Shown: positions 10,880 through 22,200, counted from the first letter of the stretch. The stretch is 64,000 nucleotides of DNA from Lonicera japonica (GCA_021464415.1 CM038467.1:48855715-48919714); one strand, 5' to 3'. Program-made: numbers and translations. Notes: generated from the sequence alone by a model not told the origin.

Positions 10880-12010
10880 CTTATCCTCAGGCACTAGCAT
10901 ACACTAGTGTAATACATACCATGGTTTTGAAAAAGCGAATTTATACAAGATTTGAACTTATTAACATACAAATCATATATGTATTAGTTTTGAAATGTGT
11001 TTTTGAGTTGTTATTGGTTTTGTAAACTGATAATTAAGCACCACTTGATACCGGATATGATATACATACAAATATGTTACATCTAGGTGGTCCACGGGGG
11101 ACCCAGCCTTGGGGGCTGCATACCCTAGCCTTCGGGGGCTTTAGATCACGGTCGGTGTGCACACTTGATAAACAAATCCTAGATGAGAGTTACGATAGTT
11201 CACAGTGGGATGATGGGTCTTGTCTTGGTACAGGTGCTCCGTCAGTATATACATGTATTTACATATATATTGTTATTTCTCCTTTTAACTTCTACATGGT
11301 AATGATTCTTTCAATTGATTTAGTGCACATAACTCATATCTTATTTTCTTATAGAACTTGCATGTTGCATGCGTTTGCCTATATGTACTTTTACATATAA
11401 ACTCTACAGTTCCCACTGGGCCCGGTAGGCTCATTGTTGTCCCACGTAGGTACATCTAAAGTTGGGACAGGGAGAGCTGATACGGGGAAAGGTGAGTAGT
11501 CTTAGATTCCTCTGAGACTAGAACCTTTCATCATGGAAAGGCCATGGTTTTAAGTTTTGTTATACTACCTTTAGTTATGTACAAGATTTTAAATTATTGT
11601 ATAAATTAAGTACTTTTAGACTTTTCAAACACCTTTCTAAAGATGTGTGGTTGATGTTTCCTAAACGATTACTTATGACTAGGATTGTTGAACTACGTAT
11701 ATTAACTATTTGAAGTTTATCTCCTCTTGGTTTATTTTGATTGTTGGTTATGTTGAGGACATGTACGTTTAGTGCTCTTTAACTCCTATTGACGAATGAT
11801 TCACACCTTAGTCAACCGCTGCACAACGGTACAGACTACTTTGTGAAGCATGAGTTGACGAGAATTAAAGGTGCTTACAAACGTATTATGATACATTATT
11901 TCTTTTTATTTCTTCAATATTTATTTTGAATTGTTTACTTTTCGCCATTGTTAGTAACGGCATCCGTGATGTCCCACTCCTGGAGGTCGTTGTCTCCTTA
12001 TGGGAAATAC
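10880..12010 (+). mobile_element. Del/Tekay-like LTR remnant
   Basis: The block around 11400-11540 (GTTCCCACTGGGCCCGGTAG, then ACAGGGAGAGCTGA) parallels 18825-18950 (AGTTCCCACTGAGCTCGG...), which lies in the 3' half of another large LTR in this window. Both are followed by several hundred bases of similar AT-rich text ending in a GTGATGTCCC or GACGTCACAA block. I see no PBS, polypurine tract or coding domain. The copy is diverged and its boundaries are approximate. Confidence 0.45.
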
Positions 12011-12453
12011 TAGCGTCACATTTCCATTCATAATTTTGGGCCTTACTCGAACTCCCACATAATTAAAAGTCCCTTTCAAGAGACTCCAATTAAAGGAAGC
12101 ACAAGTTGTCAAAAATTTAACAATATTACTTACATTCCTTGTGTAATTAATTCTCAAGGTACGAATCCTTCTTTTTTAGCCCAATCCTCTTCTCTTTCCT
12201 ATGTCGATGCTCTCTTGGCTTCTTTTTCTTCCTCTTCCCCCAATTTGTCTAATATCTCCTCTCCTAGTTCATCTAGTGAGCCGAGATCATCTACAAAAGT
12301 AATGAGAAAAAGAAGAAAAAAACCAGGATCGCACTATCAATATAGGAAGCAATGCCAAAAAAGTTTGTTTACTATGCGGGTCTCAATCATATGTTCTCCC
12401 TTTAATATGTCGAGCATATCTCCAAGACTGAAACCAAGATTATGCTTAAGTAT
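12011..12453 (+). other. Unassigned stretch with a serine-rich open frame
   Basis: An open frame at 12215-12499 begins MASFSSSSPNLSNISSPSSS and includes a basic block VMRKRRKKPGSHYQYRK. It has no recognised domain, runs into the LTR that starts at 12454, and has no clear upstream gene structure. It may be the end of a host or transposon gene cut by that LTR. I do not assign a function. Confidence 0.25.
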
Positions 12454-14231
12454 TGTGAACACCTCATTTTGCGACCCTCACAAGAATTCGGATCTCTAAG
12501 AAAATGAACACGCATGCATGCATGAGCATTTCTAGATGCATACATACTATCTACATGTGATACAGGTCAAAGAAGGAAGCCAAAAGGACACCTGAACAAG
12601 AAGTTACGAGAATTACCAGAAACTACTGAAACCGAAAACTGCCAAAACTCCTAGAAACTTGTGAAAGGAGAGTTGCCCATTTCTTATCATCCTCAAACTT
12701 TTAGAGTTACTATACATTTCCATAAGGAGAAACATATCTAAAAATTAGCTCGATCCGATGGCTGGATCTCCAGAAATTCTGAAAATCGGGAGTTTATTTT
12801 GGGTAATCAAAAGGTGACCTTCCCGAAGTCCAAATGAGCTCAAATTTGGTCAGTAGATAGGGTATATAATGGACAAATACCCCTAAAGCTGTGTCCACAC
12901 GACACACAAGGTGTGTTTCATGTAGACACAATTCTTGGGAAATGTGTCCACACAACACAAACCGGAGTGTGTCGTGGGGACACACTTCTAGGGGTTTATG
13001 TCCGTGGACAAAACTTTCCTAGCCGATTTTGCTGTTTTTCATGTATTGCTACTTCCCAACCTCCTAAAATCATGAAATTTTATGGAGAGCTATTAAATGG
13101 TACAAGTAATAACATACTAAAAAACAAGCTTGATCCAACTGCTGGATCTCCGGGACTTCAGAAAATTGGGAATTCCGCTCGAAAAATCAAACGGAGGCCT
13201 TCTCGATGTCTAAAAATTCTAAAATTTGGACACAAGGTAGATCTCAATATGGGTAACAACATGTTAAAAAATTATATCAATCCGATATTTCGTTTGACCG
13301 TAATTACAAAAACTGTCGCACATTAGACAGGGTTTGTCCGCAGACAAACCTGAGATGTTTGTCTGCAGACACAAATCCCTAGATTTGTGTCCACACAGCA
13401 CAGAGTGTGTGTGTCGTGCAGACACAAATCCCTGGATTTGTGTCCACGGACAAACAATTCTAGGCCCAGCCCATTAATTATTCTACAGATATAAATACAC
13501 CTGCACAAACCCCATTTGGAGCATCAATCAGCTCTGGGACTTCGGGAACAGTGCTCTAAAATAGTATTCTACTATTTTCAAGGCTCTTAAGTATTTTTTA
13601 TCTTAGTCCGTCTTGAAATTTTTTTTGGTATTTATTTTATCAGTTATAATTAATTAATCGCACGTAAAAATTGTTGTTTATCTCAAAATCATCCAGATTT
13701 CATATTTAAACTCCATTTTCAAAACTAAAGGTATGGAATGAGTTGTAACCATTTTAAACATATTTTTATCAATTAATTTTATACAATCTCAGTTTTATCT
13801 GCCTTGGTCCACAAAGGAATCAATACACGATTGTACCCGGTTTAATCTATAAATCGTGGTGCTTACCTAAATATCAAATATGAGAGTACTGGATTCATAA
13901 ATGCCAGTTTAAGTAATTAAACTGTGGTACACTATTAACGAACGAACCTCGAGGATTGCCGGATATCCGATTCTAAATCGAATTAGCTTCCGAAAAGCCT
14001 TAAATCTTTCCAAAAGCACATGTTTTATTATCAGTTATCATCAAAATCATCTTCTAAATCACATTCACACACACACACACACTAATTTCTAAAATCGAAG
14101 GGCGAAATACGAAGCACATGGTTTTCATCCCCACTCTAAAATCTCGTTTTCCTAAAATTATGGGCTGATGCGCGATTACATCAATAAGCATGCGAATGTT
14201 CAATTATAATGCCACACATATCCTCTTGTAT
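12454..14231 (+). mobile_element. Tat/Ogre-like LTR, forward, 3' end missing
   Basis: It starts TGTGAACACCTCATTTTGCG, matching the LTR at 60429, and follows it through the GAAAATGAACACGCATGCAT block and the TCCTAGAAACTTGTGAAAGG block. The promoter region carries clusters of palindromic TGTCCACACGACACA-type motifs, a TATA box TATAAATA at 13490-13497 and a downstream leader. Similarity ends near ATGCCACACATATCC at about 14230, just before the conserved 3' block (GACCGAAAGGGCG) found in the other copies. No PBS or coding sequence follows. The frames inside are not genes. Confidence 0.75.
12892..13456. repeat. Palindrome clusters upstream of the LTR TATA box
   Basis: Two clusters (about 12892-13012 and 13330-13456) contain repeated inverted motifs such as TTTGTCCGCAGACAAA, TGTTTGTCTGCAGACAC and GTGTCCACACAGCACA. 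Each pairs internally or with its neighbour. The second cluster ends about 35 bp before the TATA box at 13490. The same motifs are present in inverted orientation at about 17770-17800 and 18110-18150 in the reverse LTR copy. Confidence 0.8.
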
Positions 14232-16713
14232 GTCCTAATACCTTTCCAAAGTATTGGATTGAGTTTGGAAGAATTATCGCAAATCTAGCACTATCGTAAT
14301 TTCATTATAATTTTGACACAACGGTGGTTTTTGGGTCATAACTTCTTCGTCTAACGTCCAAATGGAACCCTGCTTTTTCCATTGGAAAAGTAATTCGATT
14401 ATCTAAAACTTTTGTGTTTGGCTCGAGTCCAAATTCCTACATCTTCCAGGTCAACGCAACAGCCAAAGTTAACAGCGTGCTGTTTTCCAAAACAACCCAC
14501 TATTCTAGACGCCTAGATAAGGTTGTGGGGACTGTCCTGAAATAGCTTAGGGACATCATGTTGTCCATAAGAACAGCATGCTGTTGTCCCTAAGCATCAG
14601 ATATTTATTTCTTTTATTCCCCTCTTCTCTTCATTTTTCATATGTACACACAAGGGCTAAGAGAGAGAAAGAGAGTGGTGATTTCAGGGGTTTTATTGGA
14701 GATTCAAACCTCTTAATCAAAATATGATTCAAGATCATCACCGTCATCTTCTTCAACACTATTTATCATCTCATACCTTTATTTCCTCCACTGGAGCTCA
14801 AGGGAAAGCTTGTAGCTGGGAGGATTTGCCATCAAATCTTCTCCCATCACTTCAAGCTTGTGTATTATCCTCTTTTAAGGTGGGAACACTAGTACTAAAA
14901 CCTTGATTTCGACTTTTTCTTGTTGCATTAGAGTTTTCTACAAAATTTGGGGGTTTTCTTGAATAACCTAGGTTGTGATGATTGCATGTGGGTTGGGCTA
15001 GTGTAATCTTCAATTGGTGGTTGATAATAGTTTATTATAACTTTATTAACATGATTGAACAATCAATTTCATTATTTAGCTTACATGGTTGAAGATTCAT
15101 ACTAAACCCACTATGTAGTGAATGTATGAACTAGGAATTGGGGAATTCGAGATTCACACTTAATTGATGGTGGATTATTGCTTAGAACTACATAATATAC
15201 ATGATTAAACATGTAGATACACATGCATGACTATATATGGAGTTTTTGCTAAAAATCCCCAAATACGCAAACTAGTCTCAACTAGTTTTAGATTCACTAG
15301 TGTATATACATACTTGAGATGATAAATTATACTTAATGCACCGAAAATACACCCTAGATGTGTTATAATCAAAATTGTTGGGGTGTGGATTTCCATAGTA
15401 GTAATTAAAGGATATTAGTGTACCGTAATTACACCGAATGGGTGGAAAAATTACACTTTGACTTGTTGGGATGATATATATATATGTGCATGGAAAATAC
15501 TTGTAAGCCTTAATGATACTCACAACACATACTTTAAGGTGCATAACAACGATAGTGTGTAAATTGTCCATTGAACACGAATAATAGCATAGCGATGAGA
15601 TTATAATTACGATTTACCTTGTGGACCTTACAATGCAAATGAGACGTGGTTATAGTAATATTACTGACTAATGAATACTTATGGCATTAGTTTGTATACA
15701 TAACGTATTATAAAACTGAAGGAATTGATAAGAAATCTATTAGCCGTAAAACTTAAATGATGGCATAACTATGAGGCCAAAGACATGATTTATATTGTTG
15801 GTGCTATGTGAATGAATTATGTATCTTTTGATGAAGTCTCCATAAGTGTGATTTGGTTATGTGAGGTTGTGATACATATATATCGATGATGAATGGATAT
15901 ATTAATGTTGATGCGCTCATACATAAGTGCTGGAATCATATTGATAATGATGTTGTGACATCTATGTTGTATATACATGTTGCTGATTGATGTTTTAACC
16001 CAGTTATCTATGTGGACATTGGTTGTAAGGTTGTAGCCTTACCAAGGAGGGTTGTAGCCTTACCGTATGATTGGGTTGTAAACCATTGCGTACAATTGTA
16101 GCCGCTATGATTGAGTACCGGTACTAGTTGTGGGTTGGAGCCCCAACTGATTCAGGGTTGGAGCCCTGTGAGATATTAGGGTTGTAGCCCTATATTTTGC
16201 GGTTGTAGCCGCTTGTTTGTGTTATTATATTGATGTATATTGCCTTCTCGCAGATAAGTATTCGTAATCCTGCGTTTACTAGCTTTCCTGGCTTACGGAT
16301 TAGTTCGTGCGGCTTTATTAACGGGACTGTGTGTTCCGGGAAGTGGTAGCCCTACACTTAGGTGAAAGATCCTAAGGTACTTCCGTCCTTAGATGAACTT
16401 GATTGTACGGGTGTTCTTCTTGTTAATTATTTGGAGTGTAGTCCCCCAAAAAATGTCTTGCATGGGTTTAACTCCAAATAAATTACAAGTTAAGGACAAG
16501 TACCTGGGAAGTTCGCTCACGTGGAGGAGACATGATTAGTTTAGAACTTTGGGTCCTTCAGGAACCAATGCTCTAAGCCTAGTGACCGCGTGGTGTAAGC
16601 TTGAGGCTTTATACACAAGATATAACAGATTGATCTTTATATGCTTGTTATTTTTATGGTTGATTGTATCATATCTCTTGATGTTATTATCCTTACTCAT
16701 ATGATTACGTGGG
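14232..16713 (+). mobile_element. Del/Tekay-like long LTR, first part
   Basis: From TGTCCTAATACCTTTCC the text changes to a different LTR type. It contains GGGTCATAACTTCTTCGTCT, a phrase typical of the U3 of large chromovirus (Del/Tekay) LTRs, a leader around 14640-14900, then a long AT-rich U5-like part and an array of small hairpins (16026-16212). No gag or pol is present. It is interrupted at 16714 by a reverse-strand LTR and appears to resume at about 18431. Lineage is inferred from layout and phrases only. Confidence 0.5.
16026..16212 (+). repeat. Array of hexaloop mini-hairpins with covarying stems
   Basis: The core GGTTGTAGCC or GGTTGGAGCC recurs about eight times. In five copies the bases outside the core pair perfectly although they differ: TAAGG/CCTTA (16026-16041), AGTTG+GGG/CCCCAACT with one bulged T (16126-16148), CAGGG/CCCTG (16153-16168), TAGGG/CCCTA (16177-16192) and GCGG/CCGC (16199-16212). 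A sixth at 16048-16061 pairs with one G-T wobble. The loop is TTGTAG or TTGGAG throughout. The array lies in the distal part of a large LTR. Confidence 0.85.
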
Positions 16714-18430
16714 TGTGAGAACCTGCGCTTTCGACGCCGGATCTCCTTAGCGCCGATTCCTTCGGTTTTTCGATTTGTTTTGAAAACGCTTCGTTTTGTA
16801 TTATAAAGAATAAAGTGATAATTTGTAAAGGAAATCAGAGTCGCCACTTTGTTTTACTAAACAAACAAAAGTCTGTGTACAATAGAAGCATTTATGAATT
16901 AAACAATCTCTTAAACACAATTATTGCGAAACCGGTTGATTCAAAGGGTCCGGGGATTAAGTTACGAATCGGGAAGGTGTTAAGCACCCAATTCGCCCTT
17001 TCGGTATCTGAATAGAATATGCGTGCAATTATAATCGAACATTCGCATGCTTATTGATGTTATCGCGTATTAACCTATAATTTTAACAAAAACAGGATTT
17101 TGGGATGGGGATGGAAAGCATGTGCTTTGTAATTTTCCCTTCGATTTTAGAAATCAGTGTGTGTGTGTGATTTGAAAAATGATTTTGAGAATGATACATA
17201 GCAAAATGGGTGTTTTTGGTAAAGTTCAGGGCTTTTCGTAAGCTAATTCGATTTGGAATCGGATATCCTGCAATCCTCAAGATTTGCTCGTCAATAGTGT
17301 ACCACAATTTAATAATTTAAACCGTCATTGACGAATTCAACACTCTCATATTAGATATTTAGGTAAGCACCGCGATTTATAGATTAAACAAAGTACATAC
17401 GCTTGTTAATTCCTTCGTAAACCGAGACTGATAAAACTAGGATTTTATCAAAATTGACTGATAAAATAACTTGAAAAAAATAGTTCTAGCTCGTTCTATG
17501 CCTTTGGTTTTGAAAACAGGGTTTAAATATGAAATCTGGACTGATTTTGAGATAAACAACAATTTCTTCATGCGATTGATCAATTATAACTGATAAAATA
17601 AAGATAGATAAAAAATTAAAATCAGTCTGAGATAAAAAATACATGAGAGCCTTGAAAATAGTAGAATACTATTTTAGAGCACCATTCCCAAGTCCTAGAG
17701 CTGACTGATGCTTCAAATGGGGTCTGTGCAGGTGTATTTATATCTGTAAAATAATTAATGGGATGGGCCTGGAATTGTTTGTCTGCGGACAAACCCTGTC
17801 TAACGTGCGACCTTTTTTGCAAATTCGGCCAAATGAAACATCGGATTGATCTGATTTTTTAGCATGTTGTTACCCATGATAAAACCTACCTAATGACCAA
17901 AGTTTAGAATTTTTGGACACCGGGAAGGCCCCCGTTTGATTTTTCGAGCTGAATTCCGTGTTTTTTGAATTCCCAGAGATCCAGCCATTGAATTGAGTTG
18001 ATTTTTTTACTATGTTACTCCATGTATTATTTTCTAACTCTCCACAAAATTTTAGGATGATCAGAGGTCAGGAAATATCAATACGCAAAAATCGGCTTGG
18101 AAAGTGTTTGTCCACATGACACACCTGGTGTGTGTCGTGCGGACACACCCTTTGGGGTGTTTGGCCGTAGGCGATTTTTTGTAATTTTTGTCAAATGGCT
18201 TATCGGATCAATCTAAGTTTTTAGTACGTTATTCCACATAATGCAACCTGTCTATTGACCAAATTTAAGCTCATTTGAACTTCGGGAAGGTTCCCTTTTG
18301 ATTACCCGAAGTAAAGTCCCGATTTTTTTAATTTTCGGAGATCTGTCAGTTAGATCGGGCTGATTTTCGGATATGTTACTCCTGATGACATTGTCTAATA
18401 ACCCTCAAAGTTTGAGGATGTACAGAATTT
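16714..18430 (-). mobile_element. Tat/Ogre-like LTR, reverse, 5' end missing
   Basis: On the reverse strand the segment ends GGTTCTCACA at 16714, the same 3' end as the LTR at 62480 (GGGCTCTCACA). It carries the block CACCTTCCCGATTCGTAACT (rc of about 16962-16981) found in all copies. The motif order mirrors the forward LTR at 12454-14231, including the palindromic TTTGTCCGCAGACAAA at about 17780. The first roughly 230 bp of the LTR are absent; similarity stops near 18430. No PBS follows the 3' end, so this is a solo or 3' LTR remnant. Confidence 0.75.
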
Positions 18431-19380
18431 TACTTAACTAAGTGTTACATGTGCAAGTTGACAATGGAGGTCGAAATTATAATATACATAAAGAATTTAC
18501 GATTAAAATAGAAATTAATGAATACCGTAGCATAACGAACCTTGGGAAGTGAATGATCTTAGTTAAGTAAAATCCTCTAGCTAAACTAACTCGATATGCT
18601 ATGAGATCGTTTAGTATAATTCATAGATGGGATATAGAGGTAGAACTATCGTAGTTGGTTTGGGTAGCTTCCGGGTACGAGGATGGGTATCCTAGTGATT
18701 AGGTTCGGCATACTACGGGTAATTTGCATTTGCACTATGTTCATTATTAAAAGTATAAATTGTGTTTAATTACAATTCATGCGCATGTTTGATTGCAATG
18801 TGTATTTTTTTATAAAAAAACTTATATAGTTCCCACTGAGCTCGGTTTTGGCTCACTTCCATTTTCAAATAGTTTTGTAGGATAGGCTTCGGGGTGGCAC
18901 ACAGTTCAACTTTCTTAGAAGTCTCTGATGTACCAAGTCACTTTCTAGTCCTTAAGTCAAGGACTATGTTGTGATAAGATTTGATATTGCTTTTATTGTA
19001 TATAAACAATTGTTTAATATCGGGCATTAAGAGTTTTATTTGTAAATAGCATTTAAGCAAAGTATTGTAAAGTTTTATATGTGGAATGAATTTTATAATG
19101 CGTTTGGAGGTGAAAAGATTTATATGAAATCGTTTTTATTTTCACAAGATGGATTATCAATGATACGGACTCCACATGCCGAAATGATTTAGAAGAGATT
19201 TTTAAAACATAGTATGATTGTATTAATGTCTTCTTAGAAAATGTTTTGAAAGTTGTATTTTCATACATTTTGACTGCCATCGGCAAACGGTACCATGATT
19301 AACCGGGTCTTGGAGTTGAAAATGTCATAACAGGATTCGAGACGTCACAATTTGCATAGGGTCTCTGGGAGAGGTGTGAC
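18431..19380 (+). mobile_element. Del/Tekay-like long LTR, second part
   Basis: Text resumes after the reverse LTR with AGTTCCCACTGAGCTCGGTT (about 18826) and ends in the block ACGTCACAATTTGCATAGGG followed by GAGAGGTGTGACA at about 19380, a plausible CA-ending LTR terminus. There is no PBS after it, so it is a solo or 3' LTR. The reverse-strand frame at 19053-19286 is AT-rich and not a gene. Joining to the part at 14232-16713 is inferred from continuity of type, not from a target duplication. Confidence 0.45.
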
Positions 19381-19471
19381 AAATTAGCTCATTATGTTGT
19401 GGAAAATTCAAGTCCTATGACATAAGACACCATATAACTATTGAATCTACCATATTTATAGTCACACCACA

Positions 19472-19612
19472 GCGCACTTTCACTATAGTCCTTGATGGAA
19501 CCACCGTAGAATGTTATCCTAAATCAGTTCTTAAGGAGAACCGATGGCAGCCCAAGCCCGATGACAACACTTGCCTAATATGCTTGTCTGAGTACCATAG
19601 GCCTGAGGAACA
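19472..19612 (+). pseudogene. ATL-type RING-H2 finger protein, 5' piece of last exon
   Basis: After an acceptor-like CCACAG the frame reads [20 protein letters not shown], then [20 protein letters not shown]. The D-N-T-C-x-I-C-L-S-E-Y run is the first half of the RING-H2 domain in plant ATL20/21/22-type proteins, which are membrane-linked E3 ubiquitin ligases. Only the first zinc-ligand pair, C-L-I-C, lies here. The frame is cut after the codons for PEE by an LTR-like insertion at 19613; the missing ligands are found 2.5 kb downstream. Upstream exons (GUB_WAK and membrane segments) were not seen, so this is a partial copy. Confidence 0.75.
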
Positions 19613-20040
19613 TGTTAATAATGGTTGGCTCAAACCATTGATCCCACATGGAAAAATTGTAGAACTCAATATGGGTATATAAGAAGGGGAGTGCCACCAT
19701 ATAGAAATGAGGCCTTTTAAGATAAAACCCCATACATGTGGCCCAAAGGTATTTAAGTTAACTGGTGGGCCCAGTTGGTACCTTAGACCCAGCCCATGTT
19801 CCAATGGGATTAGAGGTCGATCATGAATCCACACTTGTGGAGCGATGCCGGTAGCTGGACTCGGTGGAGTTAGGAAAAACTCAGTAGAGCCTAAGGTGAT
19901 GAGTCACTACAAAAAGTGTCCTAATAGCTGGACTGAGTGGAGCCTATGGTGGAGTTAGACTCGAAGAAGTCAGGGTGGAGTCGCTGTAGCCTACGTGCAC
20001 CAGGGTACTATTATGGTGGTTATGGAGGTTCCTTGAGCAA

Positions 20041-20139
20041 GGTGAAATAAGATGTTCCACAAGATATGCATAAGGTGAAATAAAGTGTTCCACAAGATAT
20101 GCATAAGTTGAAATAAGGTGTTCCGCAAGATATGCATAA
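20041..20139. repeat. 33-bp tandem repeat, three copies
   Basis: Units starting GGTGAAATAAGATGTTCC occur at 20041, 20074 and 20107, with a fourth start at 20140. Each carries GTTCC(A/G)CAAGATATGCATAA. The exact 33-bp spacing gives an open frame of repeated AYLVEHLIS-like text on the reverse strand, which is a by-product and not a protein. Confidence 0.9.
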
Positions 20140-20222
20140 GGTGAAATGACCAAGGTAGACGATCTTGCAGAAGGTATTGAGTAGTGATCTACATGTATAG
20201 TCCCAAGGTGGACTAAGGTATA

Positions 20223-21594
20223 TGTTGACCTTAAAGTCACTAATCTTGTTTTGATAATAACAATAACGTTAATCATGTGTAATTTAACTAAGTTGATGTT
20301 TTAAGTTATAGCCACAATAAATTGATCACATGTGAACTAAATCGAAAAGCCGGAACCAAGATTATTCACCTACAAAGATTTGCACTATCAATGTCTAACA
20401 CCTCACACAACTACTTGATCAATGTACTATCAATGGCATTTCTATGAAGATCAATAACCCAAGGAAGAAAAGAAACGAAGATACAAACAAAGCCCTCTAA
20501 TACTCGTTATTTTATATTTGAGTGAGTGCTTATATTTCCTATGTAAAGGTTCATGTTTAATTCTCAATATAGCTCATACACTTTGTTTTTACACAAGTAG
20601 ATTGATCAAAACAAAGTCTCTTCAAGATCTTTTCAAAAACACCCTTTTGGCAAAAACCGATTTTGGATTTAATTCATATTAAATTCTAAATGATCTTATT
20701 TGGATCTCTAACAAAAATAGGTGTCTTAGGAACCTATATTTGACCTTCCCCAAACATTAAAATTGATTTTAGAGCTAATTTGCAAAAGTGTAAAAATTGC
20801 ATTTTTGGCCTGCTAGACAGAGCTCATCAGTCAACTGATGAGCAATGCTCAGTCGACTGATGGTCCAAAAACTAGCCGTTGGATTTCTGATTTTTTACCA
20901 TTTTTGGCACCAAACTTCTACAAACTCCCTCCAAACGGCCATATGTTGTCCTAGACTATATATACACTATCTAAGACATATTTAAAGACTCTTGAATCAT
21001 TCCTACACGATTCTCTTCATCTACATTCAATATTCAAAGATTCAAGAATATTGCTTTTGATCAATCATCATTATTTTGAACTATAAATTGTTGATCAAAT
21101 TTAATATCTCTTAGTGTGACCTTAAAGTGTAATATTCATACACTTGAGAGCTATTATACATTGGTGTTAGTCACCAAATCATTTTTTTCAAATATTAAGA
21201 GAGGTTTATCTATTAAAATAGCAAGAGGTAGTTCTTTTGGTGAGTGTGGTGAGTAAGCAACATTTGTAGAGTGTAATCACTTGTAAAGGTTTGATCTTCA
21301 CCCAGAAGAAGATCGGTATTAGTGAAAATTCTCGGGGAACTAACTGAGCACGGAAGTAGGGGCTAACAAGCCAAACCGTGTGGACAAAAAGTCTTCGACT
21401 TCTATCGGTTCAATCTTTCTATCTCTAGCTCTATTGTTTATTGCTATATTTGCTTTGAGATTGATATTACTTGAGTTGTTTATTTGATTACTTGATATAG
21501 ACTTTGATTAATTTTAAAAACGATTTTTAAAATCCTATTTAGTTTTAAAAACCCTATTCACCCCCCCCCCTCTAGGATATTTTTCCGACCTACA
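20223..21594 (+). mobile_element. SIRE-like Copia solo LTR (1372 bp)
   Basis: The element starts TGTTGACCTTAAAGTCACTA and ends TTCCGACCTACA. A perfect 5-bp target duplication GTATA flanks it (20218-20222 and 21595-21599). The 3' part has CCCTATTCACCCCCCCCCC followed by TCTAGG, the phrase that closes LTRs of SIRE/Maximus-type Copia elements. A TATA box lies at 20957-20964, preceded by palindromes at 20822-20859. No internal region or PBS exists, so it is a solo LTR left by LTR-LTR recombination. It is younger than the element it interrupts. Confidence 0.85.
20822..20859. repeat. Two palindromes in the solo LTR U3
   Basis: GCTCATCAGT and ACTGATGAGC are separated by CA (20822-20843), a 10-bp stem with a 2-base loop. 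The perfect decamer CAGTCGACTG follows at 20850-20859. They lie about 100 bp upstream of the LTR TATA box. Confidence 0.9.
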
Positions 21595-22132
21595 GTATAG
21601 GTTCAGTCCAGGCGGAGCAAAAGTGGACATGTTTTAGTCCAAGGTGAAGCCAAATGTAGATTGGTTTAATCCAATGTGAAGATTGTTAAGAATGATTAGC
21701 TCAAGCCATTGATCCACATGGAAAAATTGTAGAACTCAACATGGGTATATAAGTAGGGGAGTATCAACATATAGAAACAAAGTCTTTTAAGATAAAACCC
21801 CACATGTATGGCCTAGAGGTGTTTAAGTTGGGACAATATCATTACTATGAGCGCGAATTGGGGTACGGTTAAGGGTGGACTCACTGTACCCTACGTACAC
21901 TGGGGTTTTGTCAAGGTGGTTGTGCAGGTTCCTCGATTAAAGTGAAATAGGGTATACCTCAAAATGTGCATTGACTAAGGTGGACGATCATGTGGACATT
22001 GTTGAGTGGTAATTAACATAGATAGTCCAAAGGTGGATCTAAGGTGGACTAAAGTATAGGTTCAGGTCCAAGTCGAGCAAAGGTGGACCGATGTTAGTCT
22101 AAGGTGGAGCCAAAGCCATGTGCCAATGAGCA

Positions 22133-22200
22133 CAACATAGCATATCTGAGTGTCACAATTGCTTCCATTCCGATTGTATTGATGAATGGTTTTGCAGAAT
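22133..22200 (+). pseudogene. ATL-type RING-H2 finger protein, 3' piece
   Basis: In the frame restored by removing the inserted element, the text reads SISECHNCFHSDCIDEW (codons 22137-22189). The C-H-x-x-F-H-x-x-C-I-D-E-W run is the second half of an ATL RING-H2 domain and follows directly on the piece at 19472-19612. After the tryptophan the frame continues FCRML and loses the final C-P-L-C ligand pair, so the copy would not form a complete zinc finger even without the insertion. Confidence 0.75.

Larger units (their letters stand above)
19613..22132 (+). mobile_element. Duplicated LTR-like element inserted in the RING-H2 gene
   Basis: Two direct copies of the same sequence follow each other, starting TGTTAATAATGGTTGGCTC (19613) and TGTTAAGAATGATTAGCTC (21684). 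Both contain CACATGGAAAAATTGTAGAA, ATGGGTATATAAG and TTTTAAGATAAAACCCCA. Copy 1 is about 0.7 kb once a nested solo LTR (20223-21594) and its duplicated TSD are removed; copy 2 is about 0.45 kb. The ends fit TG...CA with 5-bp flanks GAACA (19608-19612) and CAACA (22133-22137), one mismatch. Removing the element restores the host reading frame, which supports the boundaries. There is no coding region between the copies. Confidence 0.65.

Noticed and set aside
10657..11025. Open frames on both strands over AACCGAA text
   Set aside because: Simple-sequence MITE arms; translations consist of repeated K/T/F/S text with no domain.
19944..20276. Reverse-strand frame with repeated AYLVEHLIS units
   Set aside because: The repetition follows from a 33-bp DNA tandem repeat, divisible by three, within an LTR-like element.
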